DNA of 42,484 nt, taken from the NCBI GenBank assembly GCA_001768555.1, contig MEOD01000031.1, positions 1-42,484 on the forward strand. The letters run 5' to 3'. Within the stretch, counting starts at the first letter, position 1. Each line of letters opens with the position of its first letter. This document shows, piece by piece, positions 34,801 to 42,484 of the stretch. Origin of the DNA: Bacteroidetes bacterium GWF2_29_10. GTDB taxonomy: Bacteria; Bacteroidota; Bacteroidia; Bacteroidales; GWE2-29-8. Made by a program: the position numbers and the translations under genes. The notes beneath the pieces are model-generated. The model was given only the letters and a program-made list of their open reading frames with translations. It was not told where the DNA came from and ran no database searches.

Positions 34801-34985
34801 ACGAAAAAGAAATCGTTTATTTCAAACAATTCAATGGAGAATATCAACAAAGTGTTCAGGAAGATTTGCAAAGATCTTTTGCCGTGCTTGCTCAATTAGG
34901 ACGATTAGCTAATGGCTACAATCAAACTAAATTAGGGAAAGAATTAGACGATAGATTAAATAAATATTATACTGGAAAAAGATAA
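31854..34985 (+). CDS. DUF2723 multipass membrane protein (GT-C protein O-mannosyltransferase-like)
   Basis: I use the ATG at 31854 ([14 protein letters not shown]); the in-frame TTG at 31815 only adds 13 residues. The protein is about 1043 residues, the usual size of this Bacteroidota family. About eleven membrane segments fill the first half and a stretch near 500-620. The first periplasmic loop holds the acidic motif [26 protein letters not shown], matching the Asp/Glu placement of GT-C enzymes such as protein mannosyltransferases. The second half is periplasmic ([35 protein letters not shown]), with a TPR-like end ([16 protein letters not shown]). Likely role: transfer of sugar from a lipid carrier to secreted proteins, which would suit the T9SS proteins here. 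That link is inference. Confidence 0.85.
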   Translation: [1043 protein letters not shown]

Positions 34986-35004
34986 AAATAAAAATATTAC
35001 CTAA

Positions 35005-35045
35005 TAAAAAAGAGTTTGTAAAATTTATTTACAAACTCTTTTTTA
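35005..35045 (+). terminator. Strong bidirectional stem-loop terminator
   Basis: An 18-bp perfect stem (35005-35022 with 35028-35045; core AGAGTTTGTAAA) has a five-base loop and A and T tracts on either side. It stands 19 bp after the DUF2723 stop. Confidence 0.85.
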
Positions 35046-35056
35046 TATGAACAGAA

Positions 35057-35713
35057 ATGTATTTAATTAAAATGGGATACTACATTAAAATGCCTAAAAT
35101 AATAAAAGAGCTAACAGGTAGATACGTATTCTGTAATGTCCCTAACGTCCACGAAAAAACAATATACTTAACATTCGACGATGGCCCAACTGAAAATATA
35201 ACTCAGTGGATACTTGAAAAACTAAACCATTATGATATTAAAGCCACATTCTTTTGCATAGGTAAAAATGTAAAAGAACTGCCTAATATTTACCAAAAAA
35301 TATTAGACAATAATCATGCTACAGGTAACCATACTAACAATCACCTTAATGGATTTAAAACTCCTTTTAAACTATATCACGAAAATATTAAAGAAGCAGA
35401 ACAAGTTATTAAATCAAGCTTATTTAGGCCTCCTTATGGAAGAATAAAGCCAACATACTCATACCGTATCCGTAAAGAATACTCTATAATACTTTGGTCT
35501 CTACTAAGCATGGACTATAAGCAAAATTTGAACACCCAAAAATCTTTAGATTTATTAACTAAAAATTTAGAACCAGGAAGTATTATAGTTTTTCACGATA
35601 GCTTAAAAGCCGAAAATAATATGAAAATAATGCTCCCTCAATTCATAGAATACGCTCTAAAAAATGACTTTAAATTCGAAATTTTAAAACACGAAATTTT
35701 TAACCCAAATTAG
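35057..35713 (+). CDS. Polysaccharide deacetylase (NodB/CE4 family)
   Basis: 218 residues, no signal peptide in this reading. All CE4 motifs are present: TFDDGP (D41 catalytic base, D42 metal), GNHTNNH (H92 and H96 metal ligands), RPPYGR (124-129), LWSLLSMDYK, and IVFHDS (H180). The enzyme removes N- or O-acetyl groups from glycans such as peptidoglycan or surface polysaccharide. The last three codons and the TAG lie inside the inverted end of the MITE at 35703, so the original C-terminus was probably replaced on insertion. The CE4 motifs are all upstream and intact, so activity may survive. Confidence 0.9.
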   Translation: MYLIKMGYYIKMPKIIKELTGRYVFCNVPNVHEKTIYLTFDDGPTENITQWILEKLNHYDIKATFFCIGKNVKELPNIYQKILDNNHATGNHTNNHLNGFKTPFKLYHENIKEAEQVIKSSLFRPPYGRIKPTYSYRIRKEYSIILWSLLSMDYKQNLNTQKSLDLLTKNLEPGSIIVFHDSLKAENNMKIMLPQFIEYALKNDFKFEILKHEIFNPN

Positions 35714-35927
35714 TCATTAGGATTTTTTTGATAATAACAAATTCAAATTAATAGCTCCGAAGGAGCGACACAATAGTAACCACCTGCGAAGCGGGTGGTA
35801 AGCATGCATCTCCCAAATCCAAGCCCTAAAAGGGCGACACTAAAATCCCTTCTGACATCAGGGTGATAGAAGAACATGAGACGCCATCAATTGTTCTATT
35901 ATGTTTTTTCTAATGACGAATCTGGGT
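35703..35927 (-). mobile_element. 225-bp MITE-like element, copy 2
   Basis: This is the reverse complement of 23231-23454 with matching ends (ACCCAAATTAGTCATTAG and CTAATGACGAATCTGGGT). TTAA flanks both sides if the element is taken as CCC...GGG. Internal hairpins: GCTCC-GAA-GGAGC (35754-35766), ACCACCTGC-GAA-GCGGGTGGT (35779-35799) and GCCCT-AAA-AGGGC (35823-35835). It contains no ORF. Confidence 0.8.
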
Positions 35928-36000
35928 TAAATATTTCTCCACATTATTACTAATTATCAAAACGCTATAAATCAATGAATTATGCAATTTAAGCAAAACT

Positions 36001-36361
36001 CGCTGATTTTCATTGCGTTATATGCTATTACTTCACCTTTACTTCGCCCTAAAGTTACCCTAAACCTACTTCGTTTACTAAAATACTGACAATAAGCATA
36101 ATATACAAATATAGCAAAACATAACGTAGTAGAGACAAGGCACGCCCTGTCTCAAACGCATGACCTGTCTAAGACTATTTTTCTGTAAACCTATTTTAGG
36201 ACTAAATATCTTTATGACACTTTTTAGGTTCTTCTATAAACATTTTTGATTGACAATCAATCGTTTGCACAATTACCTGAAAACCAATCTAGTATAACCT
36301 ATTAGAGTACCTTTAGAGTACATTTACTGTACATTAACAGTACCCTTAATGTATCCCAAAG
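36001..36361 (+). repeat. Dispersed repeat family with 11-bp periodic arrays, copy 2
   Basis: This is a diverged copy of 9764-10112. It has four 11-bp units of the TTACTTCGCCT type (36028-36071) against seven in copy 1. A GTAC array also runs at 11-bp steps (36307, 36318, 36329, 36340, with GTAT at 36351). An extra stretch of about 30 bp after ATAACG distinguishes the copies. Confidence 0.75.
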
Positions 36362-36442
36362 CTACTTTATTTTATAACATATTACAAATCAATTAAATAT
36401 TCAATATCATTAAATTTCTTGCTAAAAAATATTAAAAAATAC

Positions 36443-36473
36443 TTGCATAATAAAAATTTATATTATAAATTTG
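36443..36473 (+). promoter_or_regulatory. Consensus Bacteroidota promoter for the SBBP surface protein genes
   Basis: TTG at 36443-36445 and TAAATTTG at 36466-36473 (exact TAnnTTTG) are separated by 20 bp. It lies about 37 bp before the short ORF at 36510 and is the only good candidate for the following large surface-protein gene. Confidence 0.7.
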
Positions 36474-36509
36474 TTATGACTTTCAATTATAAATTTAACT
36501 ATAAAAGTT

Positions 36510-36707
36510 ATGAAAAAACTAATAATATTCCTATATATTATTGCTTTTTTACATATAAGCAATAATATTTATTCTATTAATTATCTGCAACAACCTCAAA
36601 AAAAGAAAACACAAAAGACTGAAAACCAACAATATAAAATAATTATTGTCAAAACGCATGTAGGGGCATATCAATATACTCATCCAAATCTCATAGGGAT
36701 GACATGA
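36510..36707 (+). CDS. Short secreted peptide ORF, possibly truncated by a repeat
   Basis: 65 residues, starting MKKLIIFLYIIAFLHISNNIYSINYLQ, a plausible signal peptide, followed by a Lys/Gln-rich stretch. The last dozen codons are written by a dispersed repeat containing the ATCTC-ATA-GGGAT hairpin. It sits just behind a good promoter and 44 bp before the large surface protein gene. It may be a real small secreted protein, the stump of a longer one, or simply a translated leader. Confidence 0.4.
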   Translation: MKKLIIFLYIIAFLHISNNIYSINYLQQPQKKKTQKTENQQYKIIIVKTHVGAYQYTHPNLIGMT

Positions 36708-36716
36708 TTGTAGAAT
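36686..36716 (+). repeat. Single hairpin-repeat module (ATCTC-ATA-GGGAT plus ATTGTAGAA)
   Basis: It matches the module at 10231 and 15029 (hairpin then GGCATTATTGTAGAAC) with several changes; the stem is kept through a G-T pair. It overlaps the end of the short ORF and lies in the leader of the next gene. Confidence 0.6.
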
Positions 36717-36751
36717 CTTAAAGATAAATTATAAACTAAAATTAATATATT

Positions 36752-39700
36752 ATGAAAAAGTTTTATTCATTATTAAAAGCAATTACATTTACAATGTTTG
36801 CTTTATTGTCATTTCAAACAATATTTGCTCAGCAACAAGGTGATTGGGAATGGCTAATATCAGCTGGAGCAGGAGGGCATGATTGGGGACGTAGCATGGT
36901 CAGAGACAACAATGATAATATATTTGTTACTGGTGTATTTACCCACACTGTAGTATTCGGAAAAGACACAAACGGTGTTAATGTCTCACTAACAAGTATT
37001 CCCTCTACTCCTGAAAGATTTATTGCTAAATACAACAACATCGGACAATGCCTATGGGCAAAGTCCGTTTGCAGAATTACATCTAAAAATGGAGACAAAG
37101 TTGGAAGTATTGATGTTGATACTCTCGGAAACGTTTTTGTGGGGGGAATATCTTATGGAAATATTGTTACAGATGATACTACATTAACTAATACAAATGG
37201 AGCGGATTTCTTTATTGCTTCTCTTGATAAAAACAACGGAAATTTAAACTGGGTAAGACGAGGTGGTAGCGATAACATAATTATTAATGATACAACCACA
37301 CTACTAAATCATGCTTATTGCAATTCTGTTTGTGCTGATGGCATCGGAGGTGTTTATGCTATTGGAAATTTTATGAGAGAAATGGATATTGACATTGCAA
37401 ATAATAACACAATGCACGTAACAGGAAACCAAACCATAAACACTAGCGGACAACTTATAAGTTCGGTGTTTATATTACACTATAATGACGCAGGTAATAT
37501 GCAATGGGAAAGTATTTTAAAAGGAAACACTGGTTACGGAATAGTAGGATATAGTATAAAAAAGGATAATTCTGGGAGTAATGTTTTCGTTTACGGAAAT
37601 TTTGAAGGTCAACAATATGTAATAGACAACTTTAACGACACTTTAGATTCTATATACCCTACTGTAGGTGTATATTCTGATATATTTTTACTGCAATATA
37701 CTGCCAATGGCAATTACGTTAAAAAACTAATTGCTGGCGGATATTCAAGGCAATCGGCTAGTGAATTATCCATTGATAATGATAATAGCATTTTCATTTC
37801 TGGTTCTTTTAATTATTCTGTAGCAATTAATGGGGACTCTGTCAATTCAATGGGAACTAATGATATATTCTTTGCAAAAATTGATTTTGATTTTAATATA
37901 GACTGGGTTAAATATATTCAGGGAGAAGGTGATGATTGCTCAAATCATATTGTTACTAATGATGAGAACGTATTCCTGACTGGATATTTTAGTGACCTTG
38001 TTTATTTCTCTGCTACAGATGTTACTGATAATGATAGTTTAAGAGATATTTTCATCGCTTGGTATGATAAAGATAACGGGGATTTTGTTTTTGCTCTTCA
38101 AGCTGGGGGCTCTGGTGTTGATGAAGGATGGTCCCTCGCTGTTGATAATTGTGAAAATATTTATGTTACAGGTTTTTTCACTGATACTGCCTCTTTTGAG
38201 GATACTACTCTTACCTCTAATATTTACAAACAAGCATTTATTGGAAAATATAATACTCGTTCCATGGACTTTGTGCCTGATGACACAATATGCCCATATA
38301 CCACCTTAACTCTGCGAGCAAACCTTGCAGAAGGATATCATGTACTTAGCTGGAGCAATGACAGCATAAACGTTGACTCAATAATAGTGTCTCCTTCTGT
38401 TACCACCACATATACTCTTACCGTTAGTGAGGGCTCCTGTTTTGTTACTGACCAAGCCATTATTACCATTAAAGAAGTAAGTACTCTTACCTGGGAAGGC
38501 GATACAACCAACCAGTTTGGAGAAATAACAACAACATCTTATATTCACAGTCAAACTCCTAATAATTCTGCTTTTATTGTTACTCTCAACCCTGACAATG
38601 ACTGGTTTATTGCAGAAAACTGGACATGTGACATTCTTCCCGATTCCACCTGGGATATAGTCATTCCAAGCAATCCTATTGGAGGCGATACAGTGTTCCC
38701 TGTTGTTGACCGCTCTTCACAAACAAATACGTTTATAGCACAATGCAAAAACATAACTATAGAAGATGGAGCAATACTTACAATCACTAACAACGACACA
38801 ATAGATATACAAGAAAATCCAAAATGGAATGATGCTTCAATCCTTCGAGTATATGGTGACTGGAATAATCAAAACACCACAGAGCTAGCTCTTGGAGAAG
38901 GTGAAGTTAGCTTTAGAGGTGATTCCTCTTTCCAAAACATTTATGGACCAAACCGTTGGGGAAATCTTGAAATGCGAAACGACTCAGGACTTATTATTGA
39001 CACAACATATATGCAAAATCTTACAGGCATATTCTACCAAACAAAAGGCACCCTGCACACCAATGGAAAACTTACTCTAGTATCCGACCACAATAAAACA
39101 GCCCTTATTGATGCAGGAAACAGAGACGGTAGTCCTGTTACTGACAACAATATTGAAGGAGAAGTTACTGTTCAAAGATTTGTTTTTAGGTCAACACTAT
39201 TACCAAATATGGATGAAGTGCATTATATGGGATGCCCAATGAAAGATTTTCTATATAGGGAATATGCTGATGCGTTTAATCATACTGTAACTCCAGGAAG
39301 TTGGGGAGTTATGGTATTCCAACATCAATATTTTGGCTATCCTTTTGATGCTTATTTTAATATTAGTCATGAAAATAGACAAGAAGCATATACTTATGAT
39401 TATGCAGACCCTCCTTACTCTCTTGCTGAACGCTTGTCATTAAACGCTTGGGGAGTTCCTCGTGACACAATAATGCCTCCACTATTAGGTATTGCTATTA
39501 ATTTTTATGGACAAGACACAGGAGTTCCATTTCAATTTACAGGCGAAATAAATAACTTTACCGAATACTCAATGAATTGGAGCCATACTGAAAAAACAGA
39601 TACTAATTACACTGAAAGCCATGAGGGCTGGATGCTTTTTGGCAATCCTTATCCATGCCCTATTGATTGGCAACAAGTTGATAGCACAGATAGAGCAGGC

Positions 39701-40837
39701 TTTGATAATGCTGTCTACTTTTGGGATCCATACATGGATACCTTACACTCTCAAGGTTCTGAATGGACTAATATATATGGTTGTTATAGATTTTGGGTTA
39801 ATCCTGTAATAGGAACTGGAGCTTATGTAGAACATCCCGAAGATATTGGACCTCCTCAACCAGGAGATACTGCTAGTTGGTATTCTTTTGATGATGTTAG
39901 TACTGTAATCCCATCTATGCAAGGAGTACTTTTGAGAGTAAGTGACTCTTTAGGCATTACTAGACCAAATGTGCCTATAACCATTCGTTCAAGTGCAAAA
40001 GTAAGAAATCTTAGCCCTCGTCCTTATTCGGATAATAGGCATTTTTATAAAAGCATTGTTAATGTAAAAAAAATACGAATAGAAGCTATTGCTACTGATT
40101 CTTTTGTTGATGGACTTTTAGTTTACTCCAATGAAGATGCTACAACAGGATTTGACAAGCAATATGATGCCTTTAAGTTTATGAACTCTGTTATCAACTT
40201 CCCAAATATATATGTAATTGGCTCCGACAGTACTAAAATGGCAATTAACGCTATGCCAGAAGAAGAAATGAACACTATCAACGTAGGCTTCACTGCTCAC
40301 AAAGAAGGAATTTACCAAATAAGGCGACGCAATCTAGAAAATTATCCCGCAGAGGTTGGCCTCGAAGTAATAGATAGAGAAACTAATGACACCACTTATT
40401 TGCTGCGTAACAGTGAAAAATTTGCTTTTAATTATTCATCCATTAAAGAAAGAAAGTTTACCATTAATATCGTGAAAGATACGGAAAATAATGAGTCTAT
40501 ATATTATGCAATTGACACGATTAATGATAATTTCAAATCAAAAGAAAAACTTAAGCAAAAACTGCTTAACCCCACAATGAAATGCTATCCAAACCCTACG
40601 TCACAAACCATTAATATAGAATACGAACTTGCAAGCACAAATTACTTATTAGATAATCCTATTGATGCACGCCTTGAAGTTTACAACAATTATGGAACTT
40701 TAGTGCAACAAATTTTTAATGAAAAACAATATGCTGGCAAAAAATATTATAAATTAGACCTCGAAAATAATGGCATGTATATCATTCGCCTAACTTTAGA
40801 TAATAAAACTTATAAACAAATAATTATAAAACAATAA
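36752..40837 (+). CDS. Large T9SS-sorted surface protein with SBBP beta-propeller repeats
   Basis: 1361 residues. The signal peptide ends at about 26 (LSFQTIFAQQ). Residues about 28-500 are SBBP-type repeats of the WxxxxGGxGxDxGxSxxxDxxxNIFVTG form (DWEWLISAGAGGHDWGRSMV, GSGVDEGWSLAVDNCENIYVTG), which fold into a beta-propeller. An Ig-like segment (about 510-575), a beta-rich region with ITIEDGAILTITNNDTIDI, and long carbohydrate-binding-like stretches follow. The type A T9SS sorting domain is at the end (KCYPNPTSQTINIEY to YKQIIIKQ). The protein should be displayed or released at the surface. The next gene, four bases on, starts with the same propeller type, so the two are a co-transcribed pair. 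Confidence 0.88.
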   Translation: MKKFYSLLKAITFTMFALLSFQTIFAQQQGDWEWLISAGAGGHDWGRSMVRDNNDNIFVTGVFTHTVVFGKDTNGVNVSLTSIPSTPERFIAKYNNIGQCLWAKSVCRITSKNGDKVGSIDVDTLGNVFVGGISYGNIVTDDTTLTNTNGADFFIASLDKNNGNLNWVRRGGSDNIIINDTTTLLNHAYCNSVCADGIGGVYAIGNFMREMDIDIANNNTMHVTGNQTINTSGQLISSVFILHYNDAGNMQWESILKGNTGYGIVGYSIKKDNSGSNVFVYGNFEGQQYVIDNFNDTLDSIYPTVGVYSDIFLLQYTANGNYVKKLIAGGYSRQSASELSIDNDNSIFISGSFNYSVAINGDSVNSMGTNDIFFAKIDFDFNIDWVKYIQGEGDDCSNHIVTNDENVFLTGYFSDLVYFSATDVTDNDSLRDIFIAWYDKDNGDFVFALQAGGSGVDEGWSLAVDNCENIYVTGFFTDTASFEDTTLTSNIYKQAFIGKYNTRSMDFVPDDTICPYTTLTLRANLAEGYHVLSWSNDSINVDSIIVSPSVTTTYTLTVSEGSCFVTDQAIITIKEVSTLTWEGDTTNQFGEITTTSYIHSQTPNNSAFIVTLNPDNDWFIAENWTCDILPDSTWDIVIPSNPIGGDTVFPVVDRSSQTNTFIAQCKNITIEDGAILTITNNDTIDIQENPKWNDASILRVYGDWNNQNTTELALGEGEVSFRGDSSFQNIYGPNRWGNLEMRNDSGLIIDTTYMQNLTGIFYQTKGTLHTNGKLTLVSDHNKTALIDAGNRDGSPVTDNNIEGEVTVQRFVFRSTLLPNMDEVHYMGCPMKDFLYREYADAFNHTVTPGSWGVMVFQHQYFGYPFDAYFNISHENRQEAYTYDYADPPYSLAERLSLNAWGVPRDTIMPPLLGIAINFYGQDTGVPFQFTGEINNFTEYSMNWSHTEKTDTNYTESHEGWMLFGNPYPCPIDWQQVDSTDRAGFDNAVYFWDPYMDTLHSQGSEWTNIYGCYRFWVNPVIGTGAYVEHPEDIGPPQPGDTASWYSFDDVSTVIPSMQGVLLRVSDSLGITRPNVPITIRSSAKVRNLSPRPYSDNRHFYKSIVNVKKIRIEAIATDSFVDGLLVYSNEDATTGFDKQYDAFKFMNSVINFPNIYVIGSDSTKMAINAMPEEEMNTINVGFTAHKEGIYQIRRRNLENYPAEVGLEVIDRETNDTTYLLRNSEKFAFNYSSIKERKFTINIVKDTENNESIYYAIDTINDNFKSKEKLKQKLLNPTMKCYPNPTSQTINIEYELASTNYLLDNPIDARLEVYNNYGTLVQQIFNEKQYAGKKYYKLDLENNGMYIIRLTLDNKTYKQIIIKQ

Positions 40838-40841
40838 AATT

Positions 40842-42484
40842 ATGAAAACATTAAATATTTATAAATCCCCCTCATTTGGGGTGTTCACAGGGCATAATAG
40901 CAAATCCCCCTCCGATGGGATGTTCACAGGGCGTAATAGCAAATTCCCCTCCGATGGAGGGGTGTCCGAAGGACGGGGTGGTTCTTTCGGTGGCTCTCAC
41001 ATTGGTTCTCTCTTTAAATTACTAGCTCTCCTTATTATCCTATTTCTCTCAATACCCTCTTATGCTCAAACAAACTTCCAATGGGAATGGTTTGCCACTG
41101 GAGGAAAATATTGCGGTATGGGTTCTGAAATTAAAGATATTGTATGCGACGATTCTGGCAATGTTTATGGTATAGGGACAAGTACTGGGAATCAAATTTT
41201 TGGCTCAGACACTATAAAATCTTTAGGAAATGATGACATTATTATCCTTAAATATGATTCTTCGGGTAATGTTAAATGGGGAAAATTATTAGGAGGAGCT
41301 TCTTGGGAACAAGGTTATTCCATTGTTCTTGATAAACAAGGAAATATTTTTATTTGCGGAGGATTTCACGATAGTACATATATTGATAATATAAAGCTTA
41401 AGAGCAATGGTTGGTATGATGTGTTTTTTGCAAAATTAAATAATGCAGGAGAAACAATATGGGCAAAAAATTATGGCTCAGCAAGCCAAGACAGAGGTGT
41501 TAAATTAGCTATAGATTCGCAAGATAACATTTACATGCTTGGCTATGCTTATTGTGTTAGTGGCTCAACATCCATTACTATTGATAATAATACAGCCAGT
41601 CTCCAATGTGGAGAAATGTTTTTAGCTAAATTTAATGCAACAGGCATATGCCTTTGGAACAAAAGAGTTGGTGGGACTGGAATGGAAAATGTAGTACAAA
41701 CTGTCCAATTATTTAACGATAGCTTAATATATGTAGCTGGATTATATGAAAAAAACTTTACACTGGGTAATTATTCTTTTAAAACAAGTAATTATTTAAG
41801 CAACGCTTTTTTTTCAGTATTTAGAGATAATGGTACATTAAAATTTGCTAAAGCTATGGGTAATGAAAATTCTTATGAGTGGTTTACAGGATTAGATTTT
41901 GATAAGAAAGGAAATATGAATTTTTCAGTAAAAGTTAATAGCGAATCTTTAACTATTAATGATAGTTTATATGCAAATAACTCAAATGGAACCAAATCTG
42001 TTTTATTCGTTTTTGATAGCCTTTATAATATTATAGAACATTATACAACTACAAACATTATTGCAGGTAAATTTACTTTTGATGATGATTATAATATTAT
42101 AAGTGCAGGGAGCGTAGGTCAAAATCCTATTATAGTTTGGAATGATACTATTATAAAAACAGACCCTAATGTTGATAGATACATATTAAAACAAAACTCT
42201 GAAGGGAAAATACTAACAAGCTATCTTGTTTCTAGTAATAATCTCTATTTGGATATGACAAAAATCCTTTACAATAATGGAAATATCTATATGTGTGGCA
42301 ATTTAAATATAGGAACAGCTGCAAAGCCATGGTTTTTAGATTTAGACACTAATCACATCACAGATGTTGGTTGGTTTATTACTAAAATAAAGCAAATTGA
42401 CTCCACTACAGTAGGAATTGATAATGGAAAATTAACAATGGAGAATAGAGAATTAACAGTTTTTCCAAATCCTGCAAATGATAA
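40842..42484 (+). CDS. SBBP-repeat T9SS surface protein with repeat-expanded N-terminus, 3' end outside window
   Basis: The frame is open from the ATG at 40842 to the window end (547 codons). Eight residues (MKTLNIYK) are followed by 39 encoded by three 39-bp repeat units, then a normal signal-peptide core (SLFKLLALLIILFLSIPSYAQ). The mature part is SBBP-like (FQWEWFATGGKYCG, DIVCDDSGNVYGIG, GASWEQGYSIVLDKQGNIFICGG). The last visible residues (LTVFPNPAND) are the start of a T9SS sorting domain, so only about 70 residues are missing. An ATG within the second repeat unit is an alternative start. Whether the long n-region still allows export is open; the downstream frame is intact, which argues that it does. 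Confidence 0.85.
   Translation, partial: MKTLNIYKSPSFGVFTGHNSKSPSDGMFTGRNSKFPSDGGVSEGRGGSFGGSHIGSLFKLLALLIILFLSIPSYAQTNFQWEWFATGGKYCGMGSEIKDIVCDDSGNVYGIGTSTGNQIFGSDTIKSLGNDDIIILKYDSSGNVKWGKLLGGASWEQGYSIVLDKQGNIFICGGFHDSTYIDNIKLKSNGWYDVFFAKLNNAGETIWAKNYGSASQDRGVKLAIDSQDNIYMLGYAYCVSGSTSITIDNNTASLQCGEMFLAKFNATGICLWNKRVGGTGMENVVQTVQLFNDSLIYVAGLYEKNFTLGNYSFKTSNYLSNAFFSVFRDNGTLKFAKAMGNENSYEWFTGLDFDKKGNMNFSVKVNSESLTINDSLYANNSNGTKSVLFVFDSLYNIIEHYTTTNIIAGKFTFDDDYNIISAGSVGQNPIIVWNDTIIKTDPNVDRYILKQNSEGKILTSYLVSSNNLYLDMTKILYNNGNIYMCGNLNIGTAAKPWFLDLDTNHITDVGWFITKIKQIDSTTVGIDNGKLTMENRELTVFPNPAND
40866..40982 (+). repeat. Three in-frame 39-bp repeat units in a signal-peptide n-region
   Basis: Units lie at 40866-40904, 40905-40943 and 40944-40982 and translate to SPSFGVFTGHNSK, SPSDGMFTGRNSK and FPSDGGVSEGRGG. 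The third unit is the most diverged and contains hairpins CCCCTCC-GAT-GGAGGGG and GTCC-GAA-GGAC. It is much richer in GC than the rest of the window. Confidence 0.85.

Overview
The window is about 42 kb of very AT-rich DNA from a member of the Bacteroidota. The evidence is several proteins with C-terminal type IX secretion (T9SS) sorting domains, a large DUF2723 membrane protein, SUMF1-domain secreted proteins, a TRL-like lipoprotein, a PID-like small protein, and promoters of the Bacteroidota type (-33 TTG, -7 TAnnTTTG). I see no rRNA, tRNA or CRISPR array.

Layout. (1) 1-9380, minus strand: an apparent five-gene run read from 9380 downward. It holds two SUMF1-like secreted proteins, two T9SS surface proteins built on a two-part cysteine-anchored repeat (C..MYxGG..DG / C..FFxGGEEDGF), and a subtilase cut off by the window start. 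(2) 9381-15255: an accessory island with two minus-strand genes, a HEPN-motif STAND NTPase and an AbiC-like membrane protein. Both look like phage-defence genes. Each lies next to a boundary motif GTTRTGGGCAA, and the island is bracketed by direct copies of a dispersed repeat. (3) 15256-18788: a TlpA-like thioredoxin protein converging on an alpha/alpha-toroid-like protein, then the monofunctional transglycosylase MtgA. (4) 18973-23089, plus strand: a GyrI-like protein, a GT2 glycosyltransferase fused to a decayed sugar-phosphate transferase, and a polytopic GT-C-like membrane protein. This looks like a surface glycan operon. (5) 23609-29944, minus strand: a diacylglycerol-kinase-like lipid kinase, a MalY/PatB lyase, a DprA-like protein overlapping a RecQ helicase-phosphoribosyltransferase fusion, an outer-membrane barrel and a tiny PID-like protein. 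(6) 30501-31355: two small lipoproteins. (7) 31854-35713: the DUF2723 protein and a polysaccharide deacetylase. (8) 36510-42484: a short secreted ORF and two SBBP-repeat T9SS surface proteins, the last truncated by the window end.

The intergenic DNA is unusually structured. There are two copies of a 224/225-bp MITE-like element; one supplies the stop codon of the deacetylase, and the other sits inside a second element. That second element has its own terminal inverted repeats and carries ACACC-NNA-GGTGT hairpins, six in tandem in the copy at 30 kb. A third repeat family, at 9.8 and 36.0 kb, has two different arrays with an exact 11-bp period. Three 39-bp units lie in frame in the signal-peptide region of the last gene. 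Many of these repeats share one design: a short stem of varying sequence closed by a three-base loop, often followed by ATTATTGTAG.

How the parts work together (inference): most genes build or decorate the cell envelope (T9SS surface proteins, glycan synthesis, peptidoglycan, lipoproteins). The island at 10-15 kb and the RecQ-PRTase/DprA pair are candidates for genome defence or DNA-conflict functions.
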